NCBI RefSeq assembly: GCF_003143935.1
Contig: NZ_QFRX01000001.1
Location: forward strand, 4,382,228 to 4,446,227
Source of the DNA: Streptomyces sp. Act143
Lineage (GTDB): Bacteria; Actinomycetota; Actinomycetes; Streptomycetales; Streptomycetaceae
DNA length: 64,000 nt
Direction: 5' to 3'
Shown here in pieces: positions 57,173 to 64,000 of the stretch. The translations under genes were made by a program, and so were the position numbers. Every line of letters starts with the position of its first letter. Positions within the stretch are counted from its first letter, which is position 1. The notes below the pieces were generated by a model. The model did not search any database. It was given only the letters and a program-made list of their open reading frames with translations, and was not told where the DNA came from.

Positions 57173-57930
57173 GCGCGCACTACTTCCGTGCCACCGCGCT
57201 CGATGGCGGTGGCGTCTACTGGGCTCAGCCCGCTGTCGGTGATCAGCAGGTCCACGTCGCTCAGGTCGCCGAAGCGGGCGAAGTGCTCCTGGCCGTGCTT
57301 GGAGGAGTCGGCGAGCAGCACGACCCGGCGGGCGGCGGCGACCGCCGCGCGCTTCACCGCGGCCTCGGCGAGGTCGGGGGTGGTCAGGCCATGGTCGGCG
57401 GAGAAGCCGTTGGCTGCCACAAAAAGGACATCTGCCCGGATCTCGCCGTACGCGCGGAGCGCCCAGGCGTCGACGGCGGCGCGCGTCCGGTGTCGTACGC
57501 GCCCCCCGACGAGGTGGAGCTGGATGCCGGGGTGGTCCGCGAGGCGGGCCGCGATCGGCAGGCTGTGCGTGACGACGGTGAGCGAGGCCTCGAGCGGGAT
57601 GGCGGCGGCGAGACGGGCGACCGTGGTGCCGGCGTCGAGGATCAGCGTGCCCTCGGTCGGCAGTTCGGCGACGGCCGCCTTGGCGATGTGGTCCTTCTCG
57701 TCGGCCGCCGTCGTCTCGCGCTCGGCGAGGTCCGGCTCGAAGTCGAGGCGCCCGGCGGGGATGGCACCGCCGTGCACCCGGCGCAGCAGGCCCGCGCGGT
57801 CGAGGGCCTTGAGGTCCCGGCGGATCGTCTCCGCGGTGACCTGGAACTCCTCGGCCAGCGAGACCACGTCCACCCGCCCGCCGTCACGCGCGAGCCGGAG
57901 GATCTCCTGCTGCCGCTCCGGTGCGTACAT
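57169..57930 (-). CDS. fruR: DeoR family regulator of the fructose operon
   Basis: A 253-aa DeoR repressor. An N-terminal helix-turn-helix (YAPERQQEILRLARDGGRVDVVSLAEEFQVTAETIRRDL, residues about 2-40) and the sugar-phosphate effector domain with ILDAGTTVARLA, VTHSLPIA and the VGGRVR and GFSADHGLTTPD segments are typical. The likely inducer is fructose-1-phosphate. ATG at 57930 has CGGAGG about 9 nt upstream. First gene of fruR-fruK-(ORF)-fruA. Confidence 0.93.
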   Translation of the reverse strand: MYAPERQQEILRLARDGGRVDVVSLAEEFQVTAETIRRDLKALDRAGLLRRVHGGAIPAGRLDFEPDLAERETTAADEKDHIAKAAVAELPTEGTLILDAGTTVARLAAAIPLEASLTVVTHSLPIAARLADHPGIQLHLVGGRVRHRTRAAVDAWALRAYGEIRADVLFVAANGFSADHGLTTPDLAEAAVKRAAVAAARRVVLLADSSKHGQEHFARFGDLSDVDLLITDSGLSPVDATAIERGGTEVVRA

Positions 57931-57997
57931 GTCCGCTCGCCTCCGACTCGATGTCCGGCCGTTTCCGACCGGTGCCCGAACTTGTGGTTTCGCTGGG

Positions 57998-58026
57998 AGG
58001 CTACGCCCGGATTTCCGAGAAGTAAA
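57998..58026 (-). promoter_or_regulatory. fruR: fruR operon promoter
   Basis: On the minus strand TTTACT (58026-58021), 17-nt spacer, TAGCCT (58003-57998), a housekeeping-type promoter about 68 nt before the fruR ATG. Confidence 0.55.
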
Positions 58027-58030
58027 CAGG

Positions 58031-58079
58031 TTCGGACCCCATTCGGGCATGAACGGACTTCCATCCCTGTCCGAAACAA
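58031..58079. promoter_or_regulatory. Candidate FruR operators (repeated TCCGAA/CCCGAA elements)
   Basis: TTCGGAC (58031), TTCGGGC (58042) and GTCCGAAAC (58070) lie immediately upstream of the promoter, and GCCCGAAC recurs at 57974 downstream. The first two are direct repeats 11 bp apart, the layout favoured by DeoR proteins. Confidence 0.45.
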
Positions 58080-58138
58080 GGCTCAGCGGGGCCTTCCGGG
58101 CACCTTCCGGGCACCTTCCGGTCAGCTCAGGGCAGGCG

Positions 58139-58173
58139 GAAGGCCCGACGCCAGAAGCACGCGCCGGGCCTTC
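58139..58173. terminator. Hairpin in the fruR/MFS gap
   Basis: GGAAGGCCCG pairs with CGGGCCTTC around a 16-nt loop, followed on the plus strand by TTTCTCC. It is preceded by three CCTTCCGGGCA-type repeats (58094-58122). Confidence 0.5.
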
Positions 58174-58200
58174 TTTCTCCTGCCCTTTCTTGCCCTTCTC

Positions 58201-58312
58201 CGCCTCTCCCCGCTCTTCCTCGCTCTACCCCGCGCTTCCCCGCGCTTCCCCGCTCTTCCCCGCTCTTCCTCGCTCTCCCCGCGCTTCTCCGCTCTTCCCC
58301 GCTCTTCTCCGC
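58201..58312. repeat. Decamer tandem repeat CGCTCTTCCY
   Basis: About eleven copies of a pyrimidine-rich decamer (CGCTCTTCCC, CGCGCTTCCC, CGCTCTTCCT) run up to the stop codon of the exporter gene. No gene is seen in 57931-58319 apart from this and the fruR promoter. Confidence 0.85.
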
Positions 58313-58319
58313 CTTCGGG

Positions 58320-59921
58320 TCAGACGAGTTCCGGGTCCTTGAGGCTCACCGGCTCCTCCCCCGCCCCTTCCAGATGCTGCGCCCCCCGCTTGGGCAGCGC
58401 GAACATCAGCAGGAAGATCGCCGCCATGACGCCCGCGACCCACCCCAGCGCGTGCTGGAAGGCATCCACGAACACCGGTCCCACCTGGTCGCGTCGCAGT
58501 TCGTCCGGGATCTGGTTGAAGAAGACCACCGACACCAGGCCCAGCCCCAGCGCGTTGCCCATCTGCTGCACGGTGTTGATGAGGCCGGACGCCGAGCCCG
58601 CGTGCTCGCGCGGCACGCCCGACAGCACCATGTCCGTCAGCGGGGCGAAGATCAGCCCCATCCCGAGGCCCATCACGACGAGCGGGAGGGCCATCTGCCA
58701 GGGGGCGATGGAGGTGCCGTACCGGCCGGCCTCCCAGAGGTAGAGCAGGACGCCCGCCGCCATGGTCAGCGCGCCCGACTGCAGGACCGCACGGCCTCCG
58801 ACCCTCGGCACCAGCTTCTGCACCGACAGCCCGGCGGCCATGGAGACCGCGATCGAGAACGGTACCCCGGTCAGGCCCGCCTTGAGCGGCCGCCAGCCCA
58901 GTCCGACCTGCATGTACAGCGTCCACACCAGGAAGAAGATGCCGAGGCCGATACCGAAGACGGTCTGGACGGCGACACCCGCGGCGAAGCTCTTCACGCG
59001 GAACAGGGAGAGCTCGATGAGCGGGGAGCCGTCGCGGGCGGTCTTGCGCTTCTCGTACGTCACCAGCGCCGCCAGGACGACGAGCGCGCCGGCCATCGAC
59101 ACATACCCCCAGAGCGGCCAGCCCAGCTCACGGCCGCGGGTCAGCGGGTAGAGCAGCATGAGCAGGCCCAGGGTCACCAGGGCCACGCCCACCAGGTCCA
59201 GCTTCAGGGCGCGCGGGGCCTTGGACTCGGTGATGAAGCGGCTGCCGAGGATCAGGCCCGCGATGCCGACCGGGAGGTTGATGAGGAAGATCGGGCGCCA
59301 TTCCAGGCCCCAGAGGTTCCACTCCGTCAGCAGGGCGCCGAGCAGCGGTCCGGAGACCGCGCCGAGGCCGACGATCGCACCGAACAGGCCGAAGACCTTG
59401 CCCCGTTCCTCCGCCGGGAACGTCGCGTGCACGATCGACAGCACCTGCGGCACCATCAGCGCCGCCATGCCGCCCTGAAGGATGCGCGAGGCGACCAGCA
59501 TCTCCGGGTTCGCGGCGAAACCGCACAGCGCGGAGGCGAGCGTGAAGCCGCCGATGCCGATGAGGAACAGCCGCTTGCGGCCGTGGATGTCGCCGAGGCG
59601 TCCGCCGGTGATCAGGCCCGCGGCGAAGGCGAGGGCGTAACCGGCCGTTATCCACTGGATCTGGCTGACGCTCGCACCCGCCTCGGCCTGGATGGACGGG
59701 ATGGCGATGTTGACGATCGTGACGTCGACGAGGTCCATGAAGGCCGCGGTCATCACGATCGCGAGAGCGAGCCAGCGACGCCGGTCGGGCGCGGACACGG
59801 GGCCGGTCGCAGCCTCGGACGTCGCCTCGGACGTCGCCTCGGACGTCGCCTCAGGCATAGCCGCCAGCGTGGGCTCAGGCGTGGGCGTAGACGTGGAAAC
59901 CACGGTTTCGGTGGAGGTCAT
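58320..59921 (-). CDS. MFS multidrug exporter, DHA2 (EmrB/QacA) family
   Basis: A 533-aa, 14-TM drug/H+ antiporter. Motif D1-like LVDVTIVNIAIPSI in TM1, GRLGDIHGRKRLFLIGI (motif A), RILQGGMAALMVPQVL (motif B) and GAVSGPLLGALL (motif C) mark it as an exporter. The N-terminus has a Thr/Glu tail with a 12-bp repeat (SEATSEATSEA). ATG at 59921 follows TAGCTT by 6 nt, leaderless. It is divergent from a WYL regulator, which probably controls it. Confidence 0.93.
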   Translation of the reverse strand: MTSTETVVSTSTPTPEPTLAAMPEATSEATSEATSEAATGPVSAPDRRRWLALAIVMTAAFMDLVDVTIVNIAIPSIQAEAGASVSQIQWITAGYALAFAAGLITGGRLGDIHGRKRLFLIGIGGFTLASALCGFAANPEMLVASRILQGGMAALMVPQVLSIVHATFPAEERGKVFGLFGAIVGLGAVSGPLLGALLTEWNLWGLEWRPIFLINLPVGIAGLILGSRFITESKAPRALKLDLVGVALVTLGLLMLLYPLTRGRELGWPLWGYVSMAGALVVLAALVTYEKRKTARDGSPLIELSLFRVKSFAAGVAVQTVFGIGLGIFFLVWTLYMQVGLGWRPLKAGLTGVPFSIAVSMAAGLSVQKLVPRVGGRAVLQSGALTMAAGVLLYLWEAGRYGTSIAPWQMALPLVVMGLGMGLIFAPLTDMVLSGVPREHAGSASGLINTVQQMGNALGLGLVSVVFFNQIPDELRRDQVGPVFVDAFQHALGWVAGVMAAIFLLMFALPKRGAQHLEGAGEEPVSLKDPELV

Positions 59922-59941
59922 GTCCTCAAGCTACGACCGCA

Positions 59942-59962
59942 TTAGGTCAGATCATGTCCTAG
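59942..59962. promoter_or_regulatory. Operator-like inverted repeat between the exporter and WYL regulator genes
   Basis: TTAGGTCA-GATCA-TGTCCTAG (arms match at 6 of 8) occupies the 62-nt divergent gap, 22 nt from each start. Confidence 0.5.
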
Positions 59963-59983
59963 ATCTGCGGCATCCTCGCACTC

Positions 59984-61030
59984 ATGACGACAGACACCCC
60001 GGCTCGGCTCCTCCAGCTCCTCTCGCTCCTCCAGACCCCGCGCGAATGGCCCGGCGGCGAGCTCGCCGACCGGCTCGGCGTCTCCCGCCGTACCGTGCGG
60101 CGGGACATCGACCGGCTGCGGGAGCTGGGCTATCCCGTGCAGGCGACCATGGGTTCCGACGGCGGCTACCGGCTCGTCGCGGGCAAGGCGATGCCCCCGC
60201 TCGTCCTCGACGACGAGGAAGCGGTCGCCATCGCGGTCGGGCTGCGGGCGGGGGCCGGGCACGCGGTCGAGGGGGTCGACGAGGCGTCGGTGCGGGCGCT
60301 GGCCAAGCTGGAACAGGTGCTGCCGTCCCGGCTCCGGCACCGTGTCTCCACCCTCCAGGCCGCGACCACGCCGCTGACCAGCGGGGACGGGGCGAGCATC
60401 GCACCCGAGACGCTGACCGTCATGGCCTCGACCGTCGCCGGGCACGAGCGGCTGCGGTTCCGGTACCGCACGAAGGACGGGACCGAGTCGCGGCGGGTGG
60501 TGGAGCCGTACCGGCTGGTGTCCACGGGGCGGCGCTGGTACCTCGTCGCGTACGACCTCGATCGCGACGACTGGCGTACGTTCCGGGTCGACCGGGTGAG
60601 CGAGCCGTTCGCCACCGGCGCGCGGTTCGCTCCGCGGGAGCTGCCGACGGGGAATGCGGCGGAGTATCTGCGGCAGTCCATGTACCGGCGGCAGGAGACC
60701 TACGGGTTCGCCGTGACGTTCGCCGCTTCCGCCGAGGTCGTCGCGGCGCGGGTGCCGGGGTGGTTGGGGGTGCCGGAGGCGGTGGACGGACCGGGTGAGG
60801 CGGATGAGCCGACTGAGGCAGGTGAGACGGGTGAGGCAGGCGAGGCAGGTGAGGTGAGCGGAGCAGGTGCGGAGCGCTGCCGGTTGCGGGGAGAGACGGG
60901 GGACGCGGTGGAGTGGCTGGCGATTCGGCTGGCCATGGTGGGGGTGGAGTTCACCGTGGAGGAGCCGGGTGAACTCGTCGAGTGCGTACGGGGGTTGGGG
61001 GAGCGGTTGGTTCGGGCCGCGGGTGGGTGA
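59984..61030 (+). CDS. YafY-like HTH_11/WYL-domain transcriptional regulator
   Basis: A 348-aa regulator: helix-turn-helix of type HTH_11 at residues about 8-60 (LADRLGVSRRTVRRDIDRLRELGY), a WYL domain about 140-225 (RFRYRTKDG...RRVVEPYRLVSTGRRWYLVAYD) that senses ligands or nucleic acid, and a WCX-like C-terminus interrupted by an acidic Glu/Ala/Gly linker (about 270-295) from short repeats. The start is ATG at 59984; CATCCT seven bases upstream is a weak -10. It is divergent from the DHA2 exporter. Confidence 0.9.
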   Translation: MTTDTPARLLQLLSLLQTPREWPGGELADRLGVSRRTVRRDIDRLRELGYPVQATMGSDGGYRLVAGKAMPPLVLDDEEAVAIAVGLRAGAGHAVEGVDEASVRALAKLEQVLPSRLRHRVSTLQAATTPLTSGDGASIAPETLTVMASTVAGHERLRFRYRTKDGTESRRVVEPYRLVSTGRRWYLVAYDLDRDDWRTFRVDRVSEPFATGARFAPRELPTGNAAEYLRQSMYRRQETYGFAVTFAASAEVVAARVPGWLGVPEAVDGPGEADEPTEAGETGEAGEAGEVSGAGAERCRLRGETGDAVEWLAIRLAMVGVEFTVEEPGELVECVRGLGERLVRAAGG

Positions 61031-61057
61031 AGCGATGGGGCGCCCTCGCCCCGACCG

Positions 61058-61966
61058 TCATGGCTGCCCCTCCCACGGAAATCCCCCCAGCGCCCTGAGG
61101 TTCCGCAGCGCCAACTCCGTCGGCCCCGCCGCCCCGTTCGCCTTCGCCTCGCTCGCGACCCACGCCTCCACCGCCGTCCGTACCGCGGCACTCGCCACGG
61201 CCGCCGTGAAGCGGCCCTCGGCAGTCACGACAGGCATGGCGGGCATGGCGGGCATGGCGGGCATGGCAGCCGCAGCAGTCACGGCGGGCCCGGCCTCCGC
61301 GTCCGCCCCCGCCCCCGCCCCCACCCCCGCGTCCGCCTCCGCCTCCGCCTCCGCGGCAACGTTGTCAACATCACTCGCCACTCCACTGCCCACTCCACTA
61401 CCCGCCCCACTCACCGGACCGCTCCCCGCACCCCCGGCCCCCCTCTCCCCCAACACCTCCGCCAGCATCCGCTCCGAGTCCCGGCACACCTCCGCCCACA
61501 CCTTCCCCAGCGCCGGACTCGTCTCCGCCAGGCGGATCAGGGTGCGGACCCATTCCCAGGAGGACGCGGAGACCCCGATGCCCGGCGTCAGGGTCCGGCG
61601 TACCGCGTGTTCCAGGGCCTGCGGCACCGGCAGTTCCGCCGGTGCTTCCCGTACCGCCGCCACCCAGCGCTGCGCGCCCGCCGCGTACAGCGGGGCGACG
61701 GCCTCCTCCTTGGTCGCGAAGTAGCGGTAGAAGGTGCGCGGGGCGATACCGGCGGCCTGGGCGATGTCCTCGGCGCGGGTGGCACGCAGCCCGTGCCGGA
61801 CGAAGAGCCCCGCCGCCGCCCGGGCGATCTCCATCCGCGTCTCCGCCTTGCGCCGCTCGGTCAGCGAGACCGAGGCGGCCGAATCCGAGGGGGTACGGGA
61901 AGCGCGGCCGGAGCGGGAGGTGGGGGCGGTTCGAGAGGAACGCGATGCTGGGGTGGGGCTGGTCAC
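61058..61966 (-). CDS. TetR family regulator with low-complexity insertion
   Basis: 302 aa, about 90-100 longer than usual TetR proteins. A Ser/Thr/Arg-rich 35-residue N-terminus precedes the helix-turn-helix (TRAEDIAQAAGIAPRTFYRYFATKEEAV, residues about 63-90). The ligand domain is split near residues 185-245 by Ala/Gly/Ser/Glu repeats ending in MPAMPAMPAMP (9-bp DNA repeat at 61237-61265). GTG at 61966 follows TAGCCT by 6 nt: leaderless. A target gene is not evident; hrdD lies upstream. Confidence 0.85.
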   Translation of the reverse strand: MTSPTPASRSSRTAPTSRSGRASRTPSDSAASVSLTERRKAETRMEIARAAAGLFVRHGLRATRAEDIAQAAGIAPRTFYRYFATKEEAVAPLYAAGAQRWVAAVREAPAELPVPQALEHAVRRTLTPGIGVSASSWEWVRTLIRLAETSPALGKVWAEVCRDSERMLAEVLGERGAGGAGSGPVSGAGSGVGSGVASDVDNVAAEAEAEADAGVGAGAGADAEAGPAVTAAAAMPAMPAMPAMPVVTAEGRFTAAVASAAVRTAVEAWVASEAKANGAAGPTELALRNLRALGGFPWEGQP

Positions 61967-62132
61967 ATCGGCAGGCTATGCCCATGTGACACAATCTGCC
62001 ATCCGGCGGGCCACCCCGGGGTTCAGGTACGGGGTGGCCCGCCGTCCAGCATGCCCCGGTTTCCCGGAGTCCGTGGACGGCACCAGGCCCCTGAAGACCG
62101 AAACCAGTAGGCACCCCGCACCCGACAGAAGC

Positions 62133-62216
62133 AGAGCCGGACCCCGGCGCCCGGGGGGAGGGCGCCGGAGTCCGGCTCAGGGAGAGTCCCGGCGCCGGGG
62201 GGAGTGCGTCGGGACT
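62133..62216. repeat. Two tandem GC-rich hairpins with similar loops
   Basis: Hairpin A: GAGCCGGAC + CCGGCGCC pair with GGCGCCGG + GTCCGGCTC (62133-62177, 17 pairs, one mismatch). Hairpin B: AGTCCCG/CGGGACT (62184-62190, 62209-62215). Both share CCGGCGCC(C)GGGGGGAG in the stem-loop. They lie in the 415-nt gap between hrdD and tetR, which holds no supported gene. Confidence 0.7.
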
Positions 62217-62352
62217 TGGCTCTCGGGGCTCGGACGCTTGTCCGGAGCTCCAGGTGTTCGAACTCGGGGACCCTGAAGTCTTTTTCCCAGGGTCCTGCCT
62301 GTTGAAGCAGACCGACACCGCCAGGTTTGCGCCGCCTTGCGGCACCCGGCGT

Positions 62353-62370
62353 GCGCGGGCACACCCGCGC
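62353..62370 (-). terminator. Hairpin directly after hrdD
   Basis: GCGCGGG-CACA-CCCGCGC, 12 nt past the hrdD stop. A second stem GGACCCTG/CAGGGTCC with an A-rich loop lies further on (about 62267-62295). Confidence 0.6.
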
Positions 62371-62381
62371 TGCGGGGGGCC

Positions 62382-63380
62382 TTACGCGACCGCGTCGAAC
62401 CCGGTGTCCCGGGCCAGCTTCTTCAGTTCCAGCAGGGCGTGCTTCTCGATCTGCCGGATGCGCTCACGCGTCAGGCCGTGCTCCTTGCCGACCTCGGTCA
62501 GGGTGCGCTCCCGGCCGTCCTCGATGCCGTACCGCATCTTGATGATGGAGGCCGTGCGCTGGTCGAGGCGGCCGATCAGGCCGTCCAGTTCCTCGCTGCG
62601 CAGGAGGGTCAGGACGGACTGCTCGGGCGACACCGCGGAGGTGTCCTCCAGCAGGTCGCCGAACTGGGTGTCGCCGTCGTCGTCCACCGACATGTTCAGC
62701 GAGACCGGGTCGCGGGCCCAGTCCAGGACGTCCGTGACGCGCTCGGGGGTGGAGCCCAGCTCCTGCGCGATCTCGGCGGGCTCCGGGTCGCGGCCGTTCT
62801 CCCGGTTGAACTCGCGCTGGACCCGGCGGATGCGGCCGAGCTCCTCGACGAGGTGGACGGGGAGGCGGATCGTACGGGACTGGTCGGCTATCGAGCGGGT
62901 GATGGCCTGGCGGATCCACCAGGTCGCGTACGTGGAGAACTTGAAGCCCTTGCGGTAGTCGAACTTCTCCACCGCGCGCACCAGGCCCGCGTTGCCCTCC
63001 TGGATCAGGTCGAGCAGGGGCAGACCGCTGCGGGGGTAGCGGCGGGCCACCGCGACCACCAGGCGGAGGTTGGAGCGGATGAAGATGTCCTTGGCGCGCT
63101 CGGCCTCGGCGACGAGCGCCTCCAGCTCCTCGCGGGTGGCGTCCGCCTTGGACTCCTCGTAGCCGTCGAGGACCTGCCGCGCGAACACACCCGCTTCGAT
63201 CATCTGGGACAGCTCGACTTCCTTGGCGGCGTCGAGCAGCGGCGTACGCGCGATCTCGTCGAGATACATGCCGACCAGGTCGCGGTCGGCGATCTCGCCG
63301 GCGTGGGCGCGAACGCTGCGTGCCTTGTCGACGGCCTCGCCGGAGGCGGACTGACGACGGGCGACGGCACGGGTTGCCAT
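62382..63380 (-). CDS. hrdD: RNA polymerase principal-like sigma factor HrdD
   Basis: A 332-aa group 2 sigma-70 factor. Region 1.2 (DLVGMYLDEIARTPLL), 2.1-2.4 (FIRSNLRLVVAVARRY ... KFSTYATWWIRQAITR), region 3, and 4.2 (LTEVGKEHGLTRERIRQIEKHAL) are intact. The sequence is close to S. coelicolor HrdD as I remember it, including MATRAVARRQSA at the N-terminus. ATG at 63380 is chosen: AAGGGAG lies 7 nt upstream, and the SigR-type promoter falls inside the longer open frame, excluding it. HrdD is dispensable but known to be under SigR control. Confidence 0.95.
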   Translation of the reverse strand: MATRAVARRQSASGEAVDKARSVRAHAGEIADRDLVGMYLDEIARTPLLDAAKEVELSQMIEAGVFARQVLDGYEESKADATREELEALVAEAERAKDIFIRSNLRLVVAVARRYPRSGLPLLDLIQEGNAGLVRAVEKFDYRKGFKFSTYATWWIRQAITRSIADQSRTIRLPVHLVEELGRIRRVQREFNRENGRDPEPAEIAQELGSTPERVTDVLDWARDPVSLNMSVDDDGDTQFGDLLEDTSAVSPEQSVLTLLRSEELDGLIGRLDQRTASIIKMRYGIEDGRERTLTEVGKEHGLTRERIRQIEKHALLELKKLARDTGFDAVA

Positions 63381-63493
63381 GCGTGTGCTCCCTTGCGATG
63401 TGGGCTGGCGGGTGGTCCATGGAGGCCTGGCCCCGATACGGTCCGGCACTGTCCGGTCCGGACTCTCCTCGGGTGCCCTGCTTCTGATGGAAA

Positions 63494-63521
63494 CAACGAC
63501 TGGAATCAGGACAGAATTCCC
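63494..63521 (-). promoter_or_regulatory. hrdD: SigR-type promoter of hrdD
   Basis: On the minus strand GGGAAT (63521-63516), exactly 18 nt, GTTG (63497-63494): a perfect match to the thiol-stress sigma factor SigR consensus GGAAT-N18-GTT, about 105 nt before the hrdD Shine-Dalgarno. hrdD is an established SigR target in S. coelicolor. Confidence 0.88.
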
Positions 63522-63901
63522 AACCCGCCCCCCTATTTTTCTGATCATGCAGTATCCTGCGCGGCCACATCCGCGCCGACGGTGCCGAGCAGCCCTACGG
63601 AGGCGCAGGTCAGGCCATGGGTCGAGACTGATCCCGGGCTCCTCATGAAACCCTCCTGCCCCCTCTTCCCTGAGACAGCCGTCACACTCGGTGCGGCGGC
63701 CCTCACCCGTGAGAACCGCCGTCGTCGGCCGCCCTCTGCCCCAGAAGACGGCCGACGCCCTCCGATGGTTGCCAGGTCAGCGGACTCCCAGGGAATTCAC
63801 AGCGAGACCACATCCGGCGCTTACGACCCCTGCGCCACCCGCCCCGGCGCCCTCAGCCGAACTGCACCCCGCAGCCTTCACCGAACCGCGCCCCGGCAGC
63901 C
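63522..63901. other. Non-coding stretch upstream of hrdD
   Basis: No supported gene. It contains an 8-bp hairpin GTCGGCCG/CGGCCGAC (63724-63756), a possible terminator of the following minus-strand gene, and three related 18-bp repeats (CCTCAGCCGAACTGCACC at 63851 and 63900, a decayed copy at 63875). Confidence 0.5.
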
Positions 63902-64000
63902 TCAGCCGAACTGCACCGACCGTTTCGCCATTCCCATCCAGAACCCGTCGATCACCGACTTCTGCGAGTCCAGCTCGCCGGAGACCTCGGCCGCGCCCAT
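63902..64000 (-). CDS. 3' end of an unidentified gene
   Basis: The minus strand is open from the window edge to TGA at 63904-63902. The last 32 residues include SGELDSQKSVIDGFWMGMAKRSVQFG. The ATG at the very edge may be internal. Too short to assign; GC3 pattern and position suggest a real coding end. Its final codons are duplicated in the downstream 18-bp repeats. Confidence 0.55.
   Translation of the reverse strand: MGAAEVSGELDSQKSVIDGFWMGMAKRSVQFG

Noticed and set aside
63381..63548. 56-residue N-terminal extension of HrdD
   Set aside because: It contains the SigR promoter and is absent from HrdD as I recall it.
1..64000. CRISPR arrays, insertion sequences, prophage or integrated plasmid
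   Set aside because: No spaced direct-repeat array, transposase, integrase or att-like duplication beside the tRNA-Ala was found.

Overview
The window is a piece of a Streptomyces chromosome. The evidence is very high G+C with strong third-position GC, an SsgA-like sporulation protein (ssgE) beside a penicillin-binding protein, a tricorn-type protease, a SepX/GlpR-type division protein, the fructose PTS cluster, and the alternative sigma factor gene hrdD with an upstream SigR-type promoter. The order ssgE ... moeA/galU ... mscL ... fruRKA ... hrdD agrees with the S. coelicolor core-chromosome order as I remember it. There is no rRNA, CRISPR array, insertion sequence, integrase or phage gene. 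The only tRNA is tRNA-Ala(CGC).

Layout. 1-6350: 3' end of a PBP transpeptidase, ssgE, a CbiM/CbiQ/CbiO nickel/cobalt ECF transporter, an OhrR/Ohr peroxide-defence pair and a beta-lactamase-fold hydrolase. 6500-10900: a minus-strand run with a DUF1876 protein, a TIR-domain membrane protein, an EamA exporter, YbaK and an isochorismatase-like hydrolase. 10900-17750: MMPL transporter, TetR regulator with twin operators, tricorn protease and a tiny Gln/Glu-rich protein. 17800-22080: a tightly coupled Baeyer-Villiger monooxygenase/hydrolase/SDR operon with a divergent MerR regulator. 22100-29070: exonuclease III, a GNAT, a two-component system and an ABC/FtsX exporter. 29100-35600: tRNA-Ala, sepX, GNAT, mogA, moaC, moeA, galU and 5-FTHF cyclo-ligase. 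35700-44800: penicillin-acylase-like Ntn hydrolase, cation/proton antiporter, MFS transporter, FmdB-like zinc ribbon, MTA/nucleoside phosphorylase, SAF-domain protein, mscL and a small conserved protein. 44800-50530: pflA-pflB, LtrA and a P1 peptidase. 50900-53420: L,D-transpeptidase lipoprotein, a probable DUF6227 protein and a small membrane protein. 53600-64000: fruA-(114-codon ORF)-fruK-fruR, a DHA2 exporter divergent from a WYL regulator, a long TetR regulator, hrdD and the 3' end of one more gene.

Most interesting points. (1) A glycyl-radical pyruvate formate-lyase operon sits in a genus regarded as aerobic. The region upstream of pflB carries a near-consensus Rex operator and two DosR/OsdR-like boxes, and a third, better box lies before a small membrane protein gene about 5 kb away. 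(2) A TIR-domain protein with transmembrane segments has an in-frame repeat inserted in the TIR fold. (3) A complete alcohol-ketone-ester-acid cassette (SDR, BVMO, hydrolase) overlaps by 4 nt at each junction. (4) A 114-codon ORF with a TTA codon fits exactly between fruK and fruA with ATGA overlaps at both ends. (5) About a dozen genes show a TAnnnT-like -10 hexamer 6-7 nt before the start codon and no Shine-Dalgarno, so they are probably leaderless. (6) Short tandem repeats recur both between genes and inside linkers, suggesting slippage-driven variation in this strain.

All functional calls come from reading motifs and recalled family knowledge. No database search was run.
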